Below are positions 14,528 to 24,496 of a stretch of 64,000 nt of DNA, piece by piece; within the stretch, counting starts at the first letter, position 1; every line of letters starts with the position of its first letter. The notes beneath the pieces were generated by a model. That model saw only the letters and a program-made list of their open reading frames with translations, made no database searches and was not told the DNA's origin. The stretch comes from Anaerosacchariphilus hominis. GTDB taxonomy: Bacteria > Bacillota > Clostridia > Lachnospirales > Lachnospiraceae. Position numbers and translations under genes: made by a program. The DNA lies in contig NZ_JACOOR010000002.1 in NCBI RefSeq assembly GCF_014290175.1, positions 124,001-188,000 of the forward strand. The letters are read 5' to 3'.

Positions 14528-17255
14528 AAAGAAATGGGCGATAGGGTATGCAGTGCTCTGCATACTCTATTTCGCCGTGTCTGTCCTGATGCCCCACGAC
14601 AGACTGGAATCCCGGGGGCTGGAGGGGATCGGAAAACCCTCCCTGAAACTGAAAACAGAAGCGATTACGGATACTACAGAGCTGAGATTTGAATACCTGC
14701 CGGATGCACAGGCGTTGAGCCAGCTTTCTTTTTATTTTACGGCAGGGACGGAAGTCCTGAATCAGGGAGAGATCGAGATCTGCGCCCGTGACGCCCGGAG
14801 CGGAGAGGTACTGGCAAGCGCTTCCTATGATCTGGCAGATCTGGGTGAGGAAGCCTTCTGGGGAGTGACCTTTGAAAATGAGCCGGTGGGACAGGCCATG
14901 ATCGTGTCGATCACCGGAAAAAATATAGAACAGGGACCATATATCTGGCTGAATACCGAGTCCGAGACCACAGGAAGTTCCTATGAGGGCGGACAGCAGC
15001 TGGAGCGGAACCTGATTTACAATGCGGTGTACCGGACCCAGGTGCACTATGTGAAAAAGCCGCTGTTGACCACAGCCATGCTGCTGTTACTGGGCGCGCT
15101 CTTTTTCCTGGTATGGAGAGGAAAAGGGGGAGCGGGCCGCGGCGCGGACGCAGAGTGCCAAAAACAGAAAAAGGGCGGTGCGCTGAGAGAGAAGGGCATG
15201 GCCCTGGGACAGGCTGTAAAGCGGTTTTATGAGAAGTATAAAAAGCTGCTGGGCCTGGGCCTGCTTTTATTTGTGACGGCGCTGCTGTTCCTGTATGTCT
15301 ATGACGTGCAGATCCGGAAAGCCATGAACAGCACCCACCGGGAAGTAGTCATGAAGGACAACAGCGAACTCCTTCCGGTGACGGCGGAGTCCAGAGAGAT
15401 GGTGCAGTATTATACCACGGCGGAAAAGGAGCTGGTGGGTCTGGGCGTGCGCATGGATCTGAGCGAGAATTTTGCCGGAGAAGGAACCATCCATGCAGAG
15501 GTCTATGACGTGACGGATGCGCGGAAGAACGGAGTTTCGGAGTCGGGCAGTCCGGCTGTGGACGGAAGTCTTCTGTGCGCTGCGGATATCAGTGCTTCTA
15601 CCCTGCTGGACGGGCAGTACATGGGCCTGATCTTTGACGAATCCCAGAAGAATACCAGGGGACGCACCTATGAGATACGCCTGGAGTTCTCCGAGGAGCT
15701 GGTGGATTCCGGTCTGTCGGTGGTCGTGACGCCCGAGGGCTATTATCCGGAAAACCGCTTTTTCGTAAATGGAACTGAGAGTGAAAACCGCCTGAGCATG
15801 AATGCTCATACCTATTTTAATCTGTTTCTGAAAAAGTATTTCTTCGGAGTCTTTCTCCTGGCGGAGTTCCTGTGCGCGGGCTTTTATTATCTGACTTTTA
15901 TCCGCCGGTGCAGAATTGAGAAGGTCTTTCTCTTCACGATTCTCTGTCTGGGGCTTTTATATAATGTGATGCTGACGCCTTATATGACGCCGGACGAGTC
16001 CTACCACATTGATATGACCTACCGGCATTCCAATACTCTTTTGGGTATCGAGTCCGCGGGAGAGAATAAGTGCTATAAGCGGGCGGACGACGCGAAGCTG
16101 AAGTTCACCTCCGAGCCCAGTCTGGAGAATTATAAGAATATTTACGACGGTCTGTTCCATACAGTGAAGGACGGCCGCCTGGTGGAGGCGGAAGCCACAT
16201 CCACCACGGAAGCCTCCATCATCGTCTATCTTCCGGCGGTGTTTGGCATGACCATGGCCCGGCTGCTACATCTGGGAACGGTGCCCATGCTGCTGCTGGC
16301 CCGGTGGTGCAGTCTGCTGTTTTTCGCGCTGATGACTTATTGGGGCATGAAAAAGCTGCCCTTTGGAAAGGTCAGTCTGTTTCTGCTGGCGATTCTTCCC
16401 ATGAATCTGCAGCAGTGTACGTCCTTTTCCTATGACGCGGTGCTGAACGGCGTCATATTCCTGTATGTGTGCTACTGTATTGCCCTGACCTACGAGGAAC
16501 GGGAAGTGAAGCCGGTGGATATGGCCGTGATGGGAATTCTGGCCGTGGTGATGATCTACGGCAAGAGCGGCATCTATCTGCCCGTTGCGCTGCTGGCGTT
16601 ACTGATTCCGGCAAAGCGTTTTGGAGGAAAGCGGACGCGGAATCTGGCCATGCTGTGCCTCTGCCTGCTTCCGGTACTGGGATTCCTGAATAAGAATGCG
16701 GTGGCGGTGAATTATATTACTACCACCACAGAAGCCACGGCCACGGTTGGATCCTCCACCACAGCCGGATATACACTGGGCTATTTCCTGTCCCAGCCCC
16801 TGGAGCTGGTTCGGATTCTGGCCAACACCCTTGCCGATAAGAGCTCCTTCTATCTCATGTCCCTGGCTGGACAGAAGATGGGCTGGGTGGAGATCGAGAT
16901 CTCAGAAGTGATTCCCATGCTATTCCTGCTTCTGCTGGTGCTGTCAGCTATGCGGACGAAGGACGAGCCCCAGTATGTGAAAACGGGACAGAAGTGGTGG
17001 ATTGCCCTGGTGTGCGCGGCCTGCATGGGTATCATTCTGGCGGGCATGCTTCTGACCTGGACGCCGCGGGATCATATCTCCATCGAAGGAGTACAGGGAC
17101 GTTACTTTATTCCCTTTATGCCGGCATTTCTGCTGCTGCTTCGAAACGGACGGCTCACCTGGAACCGTTCCCCGGAGCGGGGATTGCTGTACGCAGGTCT
17201 GGTGGGTCAGATGTTGACCCTGACTTATCTGATAAAGGCTGTGCTGATCCTGTAG
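14517..17255 (+). CDS. large DUF2142-type membrane protein, surface glycan region
   Basis: The 912-residue protein uses a TTG start at 14517 with GGAG upstream, overlapping HPr. One N-terminal helix and a soluble domain are followed by a second membrane anchor (about 175-200), a Lys-rich linker, another soluble domain and then a multi-helix C-terminal half. The segment MTPDESYHIDMTYRHS, with an acidic residue and His after the first helix of that half, is the hallmark of DUF2142 proteins, which resemble lipid-linked-sugar (GT-C) glycosyltransferases and occur in capsule clusters. The duplicated soluble domains before the membrane half make it longer than usual (about 450-600). Donor and acceptor are unknown. 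Confidence 0.8.
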   Translation: MENKKKWAIGYAVLCILYFAVSVLMPHDRLESRGLEGIGKPSLKLKTEAITDTTELRFEYLPDAQALSQLSFYFTAGTEVLNQGEIEICARDARSGEVLASASYDLADLGEEAFWGVTFENEPVGQAMIVSITGKNIEQGPYIWLNTESETTGSSYEGGQQLERNLIYNAVYRTQVHYVKKPLLTTAMLLLLGALFFLVWRGKGGAGRGADAECQKQKKGGALREKGMALGQAVKRFYEKYKKLLGLGLLLFVTALLFLYVYDVQIRKAMNSTHREVVMKDNSELLPVTAESREMVQYYTTAEKELVGLGVRMDLSENFAGEGTIHAEVYDVTDARKNGVSESGSPAVDGSLLCAADISASTLLDGQYMGLIFDESQKNTRGRTYEIRLEFSEELVDSGLSVVVTPEGYYPENRFFVNGTESENRLSMNAHTYFNLFLKKYFFGVFLLAEFLCAGFYYLTFIRRCRIEKVFLFTILCLGLLYNVMLTPYMTPDESYHIDMTYRHSNTLLGIESAGENKCYKRADDAKLKFTSEPSLENYKNIYDGLFHTVKDGRLVEAEATSTTEASIIVYLPAVFGMTMARLLHLGTVPMLLLARWCSLLFFALMTYWGMKKLPFGKVSLFLLAILPMNLQQCTSFSYDAVLNGVIFLYVCYCIALTYEEREVKPVDMAVMGILAVVMIYGKSGIYLPVALLALLIPAKRFGGKRTRNLAMLCLCLLPVLGFLNKNAVAVNYITTTTEATATVGSSTTAGYTLGYFLSQPLELVRILANTLADKSSFYLMSLAGQKMGWVEIEISEVIPMLFLLLLVLSAMRTKDEPQYVKTGQKWWIALVCAACMGIILAGMLLTWTPRDHISIEGVQGRYFIPFMPAFLLLLRNGRLTWNRSPERGLLYAGLVGQMLTLTYLIKAVLIL

Positions 17256-17288
17256 GAAACGGCGCGGTATTCCGGAGAAAGAATTAGT

Positions 17289-18815
17289 ATGAATAAAAAA
17301 CGAGTAGCAATCAATATGACGGCCCAGCTTCTGGCTTTCGGAGTCAATATGGCCCTGGGCTTTATCCTGGTACCGGTCATCGAGGCGATGATCCCCAATG
17401 CCTACGGTTTTACGGACATCGCCAACAAATTCGTATCGGCGGCCCAGATCGTGGTGTCTGCCCTGAATACCATGGCCAGCCGGTTTATCACCATTCGGAT
17501 TCACCGGAATGAGCAGCAGGAGGCGGAGGAGTATTTCTCATCGGTCTTCTTTGCCAACGTGATCATGGCGGTGGTATTCATGGTTCCGGCCCTGTTTGTG
17601 GTACTGTATGTGGGAAGAATCTTTCAGATTCCGGAGGCGGCCAGTCTGGTGGATATCCAGATGCTGTTCTTCTTCATTTTCCTGAACTTTCTGATCAGCA
17701 TCGTGACTTCGGTGTTCAGCGTGGCTTCCTACAGCAAGGACCGTCTGGAGCTGAGCTCCATTTCCACGATTCTGGGAGAACTGACCCGGCTGACAGTACT
17801 GTCCGTGTGTTATCTGTTCTTTAAGCCCTATCTGTTTTATGTGGGCTGTGCTTCCGTATGCTCCACGGTGATTCAGGCGGTGGCGAATCTGACCTTTACC
17901 AGGAAGCTCCTGCCGGAAATGAAGATACGGCTGCGGGACTTCCGTTGGAGCAAGATCTGGGAGCTGGTGTCCCTGGGGGCCTGGAATTCCGTGACCCGTC
18001 TGGGACAGCTTCTGCTGGACGGACTGAATACCTCCATCGCGAATATTATGGTGAGCTCGGCGGCCATGACCACCATCTCTATTTCCACCCAGATTCCGGA
18101 GGTGATCTCGAATCTGATGGGAACCATTGCAGGCGTCTTTAATCCCCAGATGACCATTGCCTACGCAAAGGATGACAAGGAACAGCTGCTGGATATTATT
18201 TCCAGCGCCGATCGTATTATGATTTTTATTATCAGTATTCCCATCGCCTTTCTGACCGTGTTCGGCCGATCCTTTTTCCAGCTGTGGGTGGGAAAGACCC
18301 AGGATCCGGACCAGCTTTATATTCTGGCGCTTCTGAATGTGGGAACTCTGTTTGTCAGCGCCAGTATTCAGGTGCTGTATCATGTGTTCCTAATCACCAA
18401 GCGGGTAAAGCTGAATTCCATGGTCATCGTGGGAAGCGGTGTGCTGACGGTGGCTACGGTGTTTGTGCTGCTGGAGACCACGAACCTGGGAATGTACGCT
18501 ATCGTGGGCGTCAGTATGGTATACGGTATCCTGCGGAACCTGATCTTTACGCCGCTGTACGCGGCCCGGTGCCTGCAGGTAAAATGGTATACTTTTTACG
18601 GAGATATTCTCATGGGACTGGTGTCCATCGGATTGATTTGCCTGGTGGTGCTGCCCTTTGAGTTGTTTATCCATATCGACGGCTGGATCAAATTGTTCGC
18701 GGTGGGTATCGTGGCGGGAGTCCTGGCGCTTTTTGTGAATTTCTTTGTGGTTCTGCGTAAAGCAGAGCGGCAGATGGTACTGGAAAAGGTACGCAGCAAG
18801 CTGCATCGGCATTAA
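17289..18815 (+). CDS. oligosaccharide flippase, Wzx/MVF type
   Basis: The 508-residue protein has about 14 predicted helices and an N-terminus typical of polysaccharide-biosynthesis flippases (AQLLAFGVNMALGFILVPVI). The family moves undecaprenyl-diphosphate-linked repeat units to the outer face of the membrane. The start ATG 17289 has GGAGAAAG upstream. It follows the DUF2142 gene by 33 bases and is followed by three GT2 genes that overlap one another, so it probably handles the glycan they assemble. No Wzy-type polymerase can be named with confidence nearby; the DUF2142 and DUF6056 proteins are candidates. Confidence 0.88.
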   Translation: MNKKRVAINMTAQLLAFGVNMALGFILVPVIEAMIPNAYGFTDIANKFVSAAQIVVSALNTMASRFITIRIHRNEQQEAEEYFSSVFFANVIMAVVFMVPALFVVLYVGRIFQIPEAASLVDIQMLFFFIFLNFLISIVTSVFSVASYSKDRLELSSISTILGELTRLTVLSVCYLFFKPYLFYVGCASVCSTVIQAVANLTFTRKLLPEMKIRLRDFRWSKIWELVSLGAWNSVTRLGQLLLDGLNTSIANIMVSSAAMTTISISTQIPEVISNLMGTIAGVFNPQMTIAYAKDDKEQLLDIISSADRIMIFIISIPIAFLTVFGRSFFQLWVGKTQDPDQLYILALLNVGTLFVSASIQVLYHVFLITKRVKLNSMVIVGSGVLTVATVFVLLETTNLGMYAIVGVSMVYGILRNLIFTPLYAARCLQVKWYTFYGDILMGLVSIGLICLVVLPFELFIHIDGWIKLFAVGIVAGVLALFVNFFVVLRKAERQMVLEKVRSKLHRH

Positions 18816-18860
18816 ATAAGATGAGAAGCAGTGCGGTTCCGGTATGAGGAGGGAACAGAA

Positions 18861-19883
18861 ATGGTAAGTGTGATTGTACCTGTGTACAAGAGCAGAGAGA
18901 CTCTGGTTCGCTGTGTGGAAAGCCTGCGAAACCAGACCATAGAGGAATTGGAGATTATCCTGGTGGACGACGGTTCACCGGATGGATCGGGAAAGATCTG
19001 CACTGAGCTGTCCAAGGAGGATGTAAGGATCCGGGTCATCCATAAGGAAAACGGTGGCGTGTCCTCGGCGCGGAACGCGGGAATCGAGAAAGCGAAGGGG
19101 GAGTATCTGCTTTTTGCCGACAGCGACGACTATGTGGAACCGGATTTGGTGGAAAAACTGCTGGATGGGATCGGACAGGACGATATGGCTATCTGCGGAT
19201 TTCATCATCACTATCAGGGACGGGATATTGTCCGGATTCCGGAGGTGCCGGGCCAGAGTGGGGAGGAGAATTTCCTGGCTCTGTACGGTCAGGGTTTCCT
19301 GAATATGCCCTGGAATAAGCTCTACAAAAGAGAGCTGGCAGGGCGGTTTGACGAGTCTCTGAGCCTGGGAGAGGATCTGCTCTTTAACCTGGACTATCTG
19401 CGGCGGGCGGATGGGATCGCCATCGTGAAGCTGCCCCTGTGCCATTATATCCAGGATGAAACCGGTGAGAGCCTGTCCTCCCGGAAGCGTTCGGATCGGC
19501 TGGCTCTGGCCAAGCATATCTGGCGGGAGACCCATGAGTTCTATCAGGATCTGGCAGGGCACGAGGATGAGAGCGGCGTCATCAATGCGCGGCTGATTCA
19601 GGATGTGCTGGACGATGTGGAGGGGCTTCCCTTTGACGAGGAGAAGACAAAAAAAGAGAAGCTGGAAGTGATCGACGGTTACTGCCGGGACAGGGAGCTG
19701 ACCCAGGCGGGCGCAGGCGCGGCTCTGAAAGCTCTGGACTACCAGGTGATTCATTTCTGCATGCGGCGGGGATGGAAGCGGCTGACCTATGAGCTGTGTG
19801 AGCTGCGGGCAGTGCTGGTCCGGGCGAAGCGGGCGGCAGCGGAGGAAGAGGCGCTCCAGGAAAAGGATGAACACGATGAGTGA
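18861..19883 (+). CDS. GT2 family glycosyltransferase
   Basis: The protein has 340 residues from ATG 18861 (GAGGAGGGA upstream); an in-frame extension from 18831 is not conserved-looking. The GT-A fold is plain: VSVIVPVYKSRETLVRCVES at the start, VDDGSPDGSG for nucleotide binding, and the metal-binding ADSDDYVEPD at about residues 86-95. It is a cytoplasmic inverting transferase that adds a sugar from a nucleotide donor to a lipid-linked glycan. Sugar unknown. It is the first of three related genes that overlap by 8 to 20 bases, which points to translational coupling. Confidence 0.9.
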   Translation: MVSVIVPVYKSRETLVRCVESLRNQTIEELEIILVDDGSPDGSGKICTELSKEDVRIRVIHKENGGVSSARNAGIEKAKGEYLLFADSDDYVEPDLVEKLLDGIGQDDMAICGFHHHYQGRDIVRIPEVPGQSGEENFLALYGQGFLNMPWNKLYKRELAGRFDESLSLGEDLLFNLDYLRRADGIAIVKLPLCHYIQDETGESLSSRKRSDRLALAKHIWRETHEFYQDLAGHEDESGVINARLIQDVLDDVEGLPFDEEKTKKEKLEVIDGYCRDRELTQAGAGAALKALDYQVIHFCMRRGWKRLTYELCELRAVLVRAKRAAAEEEALQEKDEHDE

Positions 19884-20850
19884 TTTGATTTCAGTAATTA
19901 TTCCTGTTTATAACGTGGAAACATATCTGTGCCGGTGTGTGGATTCGGTGCTGGATCAGTCATATCGGAATATTGAGGTGATTCTGGTGGACGATGGATC
20001 GCCGGACGGCTGCCCGGCTATCTGTGACGAGTATGCCAGACAGGACGATCGGGTGCGGGTGATTCACCAGGAAAATGCGGGACTGTCCGGTGCCCGGAAT
20101 GCAGGCATCGACGCGGCAAAGGGGGCATGGCTGGCCTTTGTGGATTCGGACGATTATCTGGCGGAGGATTTTCTGTCAAGGCTCTATGAAGCCTGTGTGA
20201 GTACAGGCAGCGACATGAGCGTCTGTCGCTGGGAATATGTGCGGGGAGAACGGATTCCGGAGCGTGGCACCGGGGAAATCCGGGTGTATTCGGGTCGGGA
20301 GATGCTGGCGAATCTCTACACCACGGATGGCGCTTATTATGTGGTGGCATGGAATAAGCTGTATCGGAAGGAGCTGTTTGCGGATATCCGGTATCCTCTT
20401 GGCAGGATTCATGAGGATGAGGCGACCACTTACCGCATTTATGATAAGGTGAAACGGGCGGCCTATGTGGACGCTTCTTTGTACGGCTATTTTGTGACGC
20501 CGGTGAGCATTACCCGTGGCTTTAACCCGAAGCGGATGGACTGGGTGACGGCTGTGGCGGAGCGTGTGGACTTCTTTGAGCAGAAGGGCTATAAGGAGCT
20601 GATGGTGCCGGGACTTCAGGCGCTGGCAGACGGAAGCATTGATATTTATTTCGGCATGCGGGATCAGCTGCCGGGCAGTGAGAAGCAGCAGGAGGAGATT
20701 CGCGGGCTGATCCGCAATGGTCTCCGGCAGGTAAAGAAGTACGGGAAGTTTCCGTTGCGGACGGCCATCGGTTACCGGTTGTTTCTGGCCTGGCCGGGAC
20801 TGTATCGAAAAGTACTGAATCAGGTGAAGGATGAAAATGGAAAGCAGTAA
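19876..20850 (+). CDS. GT2 family glycosyltransferase
   Basis: It has 324 residues if it starts at ATG 19876; an in-frame ATG at 19867 is equally possible, because both share the site AGGAAAAGG. The N-terminus ISVIIPVYNVETYLCRCVDS, then VDDGSPDGCP and VDSDDYLAEDF, marks a GT-A transferase. It is similar throughout to its two neighbours, so the three may have arisen by duplication, with the C-terminal halves now diverged for different acceptors. It overlaps both neighbours. Donor sugar unknown. Confidence 0.9.
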   Translation: MSDLISVIIPVYNVETYLCRCVDSVLDQSYRNIEVILVDDGSPDGCPAICDEYARQDDRVRVIHQENAGLSGARNAGIDAAKGAWLAFVDSDDYLAEDFLSRLYEACVSTGSDMSVCRWEYVRGERIPERGTGEIRVYSGREMLANLYTTDGAYYVVAWNKLYRKELFADIRYPLGRIHEDEATTYRIYDKVKRAAYVDASLYGYFVTPVSITRGFNPKRMDWVTAVAERVDFFEQKGYKELMVPGLQALADGSIDIYFGMRDQLPGSEKQQEEIRGLIRNGLRQVKKYGKFPLRTAIGYRLFLAWPGLYRKVLNQVKDENGKQ

Positions 20851-21907
20851 GAGATTAAGCGTTATCGTGCCGGTCTACAATGTGGAGCGGTATCTGGAGC
20901 GCTGTGTGGACAGTATTTTGAATCAGACGGTGGAGGATCTGGAAATTATTCTGGTGGACGACGGATCTACGGATGGCTCCGGGGCCATGTGCGATGCCTA
21001 CGCGGAGAAGTACGGGAATGTCCGGGTGCATCATAAGCCCAACGGTGGTCTGACTACGGCCTGGAAGGCGGGCCTTACGCTGGCATCCGGAAAATATGTG
21101 GGCTTTGTGGACAGCGACGACTGGATTGATCCGGATATGTATGAGCGGATGCTCACCCTTGCGGAGCGGGAGGATGCAGATGTGACGGTCTGCGGGCTGG
21201 TCTTTGATTTTGAGGATCCGAAGATTCCGAAAAGGAATGAGATCTCGAACTTTAAGAAAGAGGTTTACGACAGGAAAGATCTGGAAGAATTGTTTCCGAC
21301 GCTGATCAACGACGGGCATTTTTTCGGACGGACTCTGCAGCCGGCCCGGGTGACAAAGCTGTTCAGAGCAAAGCTTCTGCTGCAGAATGTGCAGTTCTGC
21401 GACGATAAGGTGGCGGTGGGAGAGGACCTGCAGATCACCTTCCCAGTGCTGCTGGATACGCAGAAGCTATGCGTGGTGCAGGATTTTTATCCTTATCATT
21501 ACTGGATTAATAATAAATCGATCACGGGGCAGTATGACGGCGGCTATATGGAGAAAGTGAAGCTCTTAAGCGGACGGATTCAGGCCATCAGCGAGGCCAA
21601 GGAGGTCTATGACTTTACGGCGCAGATTCGGAATGATTTTCTGAGTATGACGGTGCTGGCGGTGAAGAATGAGATTTATCGCAATTATAAGTCCGGGCGG
21701 CGGAATGTGGTGGACAATGTGCGGCGGATCTGCGAGGACGCGCAGGTCAGGGAGGCATTGGCGAAACATACGATGGATAAGCTGTCAGCGTCGATTAAGC
21801 TTTATCTGTGGCTGATGCGAAAGGGATATTATAACCTTTGCTATTGGCTGGTGCTTGTATTTTTTAAGGTACATTATTATCTTGGGAGAGAATATAAGAG
21901 ACAGTAG
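20831..21907 (+). CDS. GT2 family glycosyltransferase
   Basis: The 358-residue protein starts at ATG 20831 inside the preceding gene (site AGGTGAAGG). Motifs are LSVIVPVYNVERYLERCVDS, VDDGSTDGSG and VDSDDWIDPDMYERM. The C-terminal third is hydrophobic in places (LYLWLMRKGYYNLCYWLVLV), which suggests membrane association near the lipid-linked acceptor. It is the last gene of the run; a 50-base AT-rich gap without an obvious terminator separates it from the promoter of the next unit. Confidence 0.9.
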   Translation: MKMESSKRLSVIVPVYNVERYLERCVDSILNQTVEDLEIILVDDGSTDGSGAMCDAYAEKYGNVRVHHKPNGGLTTAWKAGLTLASGKYVGFVDSDDWIDPDMYERMLTLAEREDADVTVCGLVFDFEDPKIPKRNEISNFKKEVYDRKDLEELFPTLINDGHFFGRTLQPARVTKLFRAKLLLQNVQFCDDKVAVGEDLQITFPVLLDTQKLCVVQDFYPYHYWINNKSITGQYDGGYMEKVKLLSGRIQAISEAKEVYDFTAQIRNDFLSMTVLAVKNEIYRNYKSGRRNVVDNVRRICEDAQVREALAKHTMDKLSASIKLYLWLMRKGYYNLCYWLVLVFFKVHYYLGREYKRQ

Positions 21908-21957
21908 TTCAAGTACTTTAATAAGTTAAATTAATAAAACAAATTTTTAGAAAACTA

Positions 21958-21986
21958 TTGACAAACCGGAAAAAGGTGCATATAAT
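21958..21986 (+). promoter_or_regulatory. consensus sigma-A promoter for the T-box/ABC operon
   Basis: A perfect TTGACA at 21958-21963 and a perfect TATAAT at 21981-21986 are separated by exactly 17 bases. This is the best promoter in the window. Confidence 0.92.
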
Positions 21987-22013
21987 ACAAACAACATCAA
22001 AGAGAGAAACCTG

Positions 22014-22283
22014 TGAAGAAGAGTAGTAGCTGGCAGATGTGGATCTACAGAGAGTTCCGGAGGGTGGAAACGGAGCGTGAGGCAGTCAGTGAATGGACTT
22101 CGGAGGGCGGCTTTGAACGAGAAAACAGTCAAGTAGAAGCTGACGGGACCCCACCCGTTATCCATCGGGGCACGTATGATGGTACGTGTAGCGAGAGGAC
22201 ATTTCGCAGGAAATGTCAATTTGGGTGGTATCGCAGAAGTATAGTAGCTTTTGTCCCATATAGGGGACGGAGGCTATTTTTTT
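22014..22283 (+). promoter_or_regulatory. T-box riboswitch, Trp (UGG) specifier
   Basis: The leader holds the T-box parts in order. The stem I base is GAAG with CTTC. The left side of the specifier loop is AGTAGTA (about 22021-22027) and the right side is GAATGGA (22091-22097), which places UGG at 22094-22096. An apical segment carries GGGTGGAAAC. A CGTTATCC-GGGGCA element lies near 22157-22172, and the T-box proper (TTTGGGTGGTATCGCAG) at about 22220-22236. A terminator follows at 22245-22283. Uncharged tRNA-Trp should favour the antiterminator and switch on the downstream transporter, so low tryptophan raises its uptake. Confidence 0.88.
22245..22283 (+). terminator. T-box regulated terminator (Trp leader)
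   Basis: A 13-bp stem (TAGCTTTTGTCCC with GGGACGGAGGCTA, three G-T pairs) is followed by seven T residues. Its left arm begins next to the T-box sequence. Confidence 0.88.
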
Positions 22284-22396
22284 CGTATCCCTAATGAGCC
22301 AGGCGTCCAGCTATACTTTCCCTCCACACAATCAGCTCCGGCAAAGCCGATTGTTACATCTGCCACCTAAATTAAAAAAGAATGGAGAAAAAAATT

Positions 22397-23458
22397 ATGA
22401 AGAAGATGAATCTGAAGAAACTGGTAGCTTTTGGCTGCGCGGCAGCAATGACTCTTTCCATGGTGGGATGCGGCTCCAAGGCCGATACTTCCGCGACGGA
22501 CACCACCACAAAAACCACCGCAGAGGCGGCCGACGCAGGCCAGACCGAGGAGGAGCTTCCGGTATACAAGATAGCCATTGTAAAGCAGCTGGATCACGCA
22601 TCTCTGGATGAGATCGCCAATGCGGTAGCGGCAGAGCTGGATCAGCTGGCAAAGGATAATAATGTGGAGATCGATTACGACATTTACTCCGGTCAGAACG
22701 ACCAGACCACTTTAAAGCAGATTGGCGATCAGGCCATCGCGGATGGCGTAGATGCCATTATTCCCATCGCTACTCTGGCAGCCCAGGTAATGACCGTATG
22801 TGCCCAGGATACCCAGACACCGGTGATTTTCGCAGCTATTTCGGATCCGGAAGCGGCAGAGCTGACAGATATCGATTATGTGACTGGAACCAGCGATGCC
22901 CTGGATACAAATAAGATCATGGAAATGATGCTTGCCCAGAATCCGGATATCAAGAATGTGGGTCTGCTGTATTCCCTGTCTGAGGCGAACTCCGCAAAGC
23001 CCATTGCAGATGCAAAAGCATATCTGGACGACAAGGGAATCGCTTACACCGAGCAGACAGCGAATACAAACGACGAGGTAATTGCGGCAGCTTCCGCATT
23101 GGTGGCAGACAAGGTAGACGCTATCTTTACTCCCACCGACAATGTGGTCATGGCAGCAGAGCTGGCCATCTATGAGGATCTGGCGAAGGCAGGGATTCCC
23201 CACTACACCGGAGCAGACTCCTTTGTAAGAAACGGCGCTTTTGCCACCTGCGGTGTGAACTATACGGATCTGGGTTCCCAGACTGCTGATCTGGCATACA
23301 TCGCCATGACAGATGGCATGAATGACCTGGAAGACTACTACGTGACAGAGGGCGGCATCATCACTGTAAATACAGAGACTGCAGCGACCCTTGGCATCGA
23401 CTACTCCGTATTCAAAGACCTGGGAACGCTCGTAGAGGTTCAGACCACAGAGGAATAA
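22397..23458 (+). CDS. trpX: ABC transporter substrate-binding lipoprotein, TrpX-like
   Basis: It has 353 residues if it starts at ATG 22397 (GGAG nine bases upstream); an ATG at 22382 is in frame but worse placed. A lipoprotein signal ends at LSMVGC. A short Thr/Ala-rich linker precedes a periplasmic-binding fold (YKIAIVKQLDHASLDEIANA) of the family often annotated as ABC-type uncharacterised transport protein (PF04392), to which TrpX belongs. It binds substrate outside the membrane for the permease and ATPase that follow. The UGG specifier in the leader is the main reason to name tryptophan or a close analogue as substrate. Confidence 0.85.
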   Translation: MKKMNLKKLVAFGCAAAMTLSMVGCGSKADTSATDTTTKTTAEAADAGQTEEELPVYKIAIVKQLDHASLDEIANAVAAELDQLAKDNNVEIDYDIYSGQNDQTTLKQIGDQAIADGVDAIIPIATLAAQVMTVCAQDTQTPVIFAAISDPEAAELTDIDYVTGTSDALDTNKIMEMMLAQNPDIKNVGLLYSLSEANSAKPIADAKAYLDDKGIAYTEQTANTNDEVIAAASALVADKVDAIFTPTDNVVMAAELAIYEDLAKAGIPHYTGADSFVRNGAFATCGVNYTDLGSQTADLAYIAMTDGMNDLEDYYVTEGGIITVNTETAATLGIDYSVFKDLGTLVEVQTTEE

Positions 23459-23483
23459 GCAGAAACAGATTTTTGAGAGTAGA

Positions 23484-23536
23484 ATCATGAGATCATAGCA
23501 GACAGCAGCGGCGGTGAGCCGCTGTTGTCGTGGTGT
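23484..23536 (+). other. intercistronic hairpin
   Basis: In the 111-base gap between the binding protein and the permease, ACAGCAGCGGC and GCCGCTGTTGT form a stem around GGTGA. No T-run follows. Such a hairpin could stabilise the more abundant binding-protein message; this is inferred. Confidence 0.4.
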
Positions 23537-23569
23537 AAAGAGAATTTTTGATATGATGGAGGTGCTCCT

Positions 23570-24496
23570 GTGTTACATATTTTACAAACTGCTCTGGAAT
23601 TGGGCTTCCTGTATGCGCTGGTGCCCATGGCCCTGTTCTTAAGCTTCCGGGTTCTGGATATCGCCGACATGACCACAGACGGCTGCTTTGTATTGGGTAC
23701 GGCGGTCTCTGTTACCATGGCGGCGGCCGGACATCCCTTTTTAGCCATTCCGGCAGCCATGGCAGCCGGCGTGTGCGCGGGGTTCGTGACTGCGCTGCTG
23801 CAGACCCGTCTGGGCGTACCGTCTATTCTGGCCGGTATTGTCACGAACATGGGACTGTATACTATTAACCTGATGGTGATGAAGTGGAGTGCCAATGTGA
23901 GCCTCCTAAAAACAGCGACGATTTTCACCATTTTCCAGCAGACCGGCATCGGCGGGCAGTGGTATGAGGCCCTGCTGGCCGGAACTGTGGTGATTCTGGC
24001 AGGGGTGCTGTTGGTTCTGTTTCTGGGAACCCGTCTGGGACTTTCTATCCGGGCTACCGGAGACAATATTGACATGGTGCGTGCTTCTTCTGTAAACCCC
24101 ACCTTTACGATTACGGTGGGGCTGTGCGTGGCCAATGCCCTGACAGCCCTGTCGGGAGCCATGGTGGGTCAGTATCAGAATACAGCGGATATTAATGGAG
24201 GCACCGGAATCGTCGTGATTGGTCTGGCCTGCCTGATCATCGGCGAGACTGTATTGGGCCGGAAGAGTGTGGTAAAGGGCGCTGTGGCGGCCGTGGTGGG
24301 TTCCGTTATTTACCGCTTTATCTACGCCATCGTACTGTATACCAAGATCATGCCGGTGCAGGGACTGAAGCTGGTGACTGCGGTGATCGTGGCTCTGGCC
24401 ATCGCCTTTCCGACTATTAGGAGCTGGGCGGCTTTCCAGAAGCGGAAGAACGCAGCTCACAGAAAGGCACAGACCGGGAAGGGAGGACGTCAGTAA
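23570..24496 (+). CDS. trpY: ABC transporter permease, TrpY-like
   Basis: The 308-residue protein starts with GTG at 23570, with a near-perfect site GGAGGTG six bases upstream. It has about eight to nine hydrophobic helices. The segments FRVLDIADMTTDGCFVLG and GLACLIIGETVLGRKSVVKG are typical of branched-chain-amino-acid-type permeases in the TrpXYZ set. It forms the membrane channel for the binding protein before it and the ATPase after it; the stop overlaps the next start by one base. Substrate follows from the leader (tryptophan, inferred). Confidence 0.86.
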   Translation: MLHILQTALELGFLYALVPMALFLSFRVLDIADMTTDGCFVLGTAVSVTMAAAGHPFLAIPAAMAAGVCAGFVTALLQTRLGVPSILAGIVTNMGLYTINLMVMKWSANVSLLKTATIFTIFQQTGIGGQWYEALLAGTVVILAGVLLVLFLGTRLGLSIRATGDNIDMVRASSVNPTFTITVGLCVANALTALSGAMVGQYQNTADINGGTGIVVIGLACLIIGETVLGRKSVVKGAVAAVVGSVIYRFIYAIVLYTKIMPVQGLKLVTAVIVALAIAFPTIRSWAAFQKRKNAAHRKAQTGKGGRQ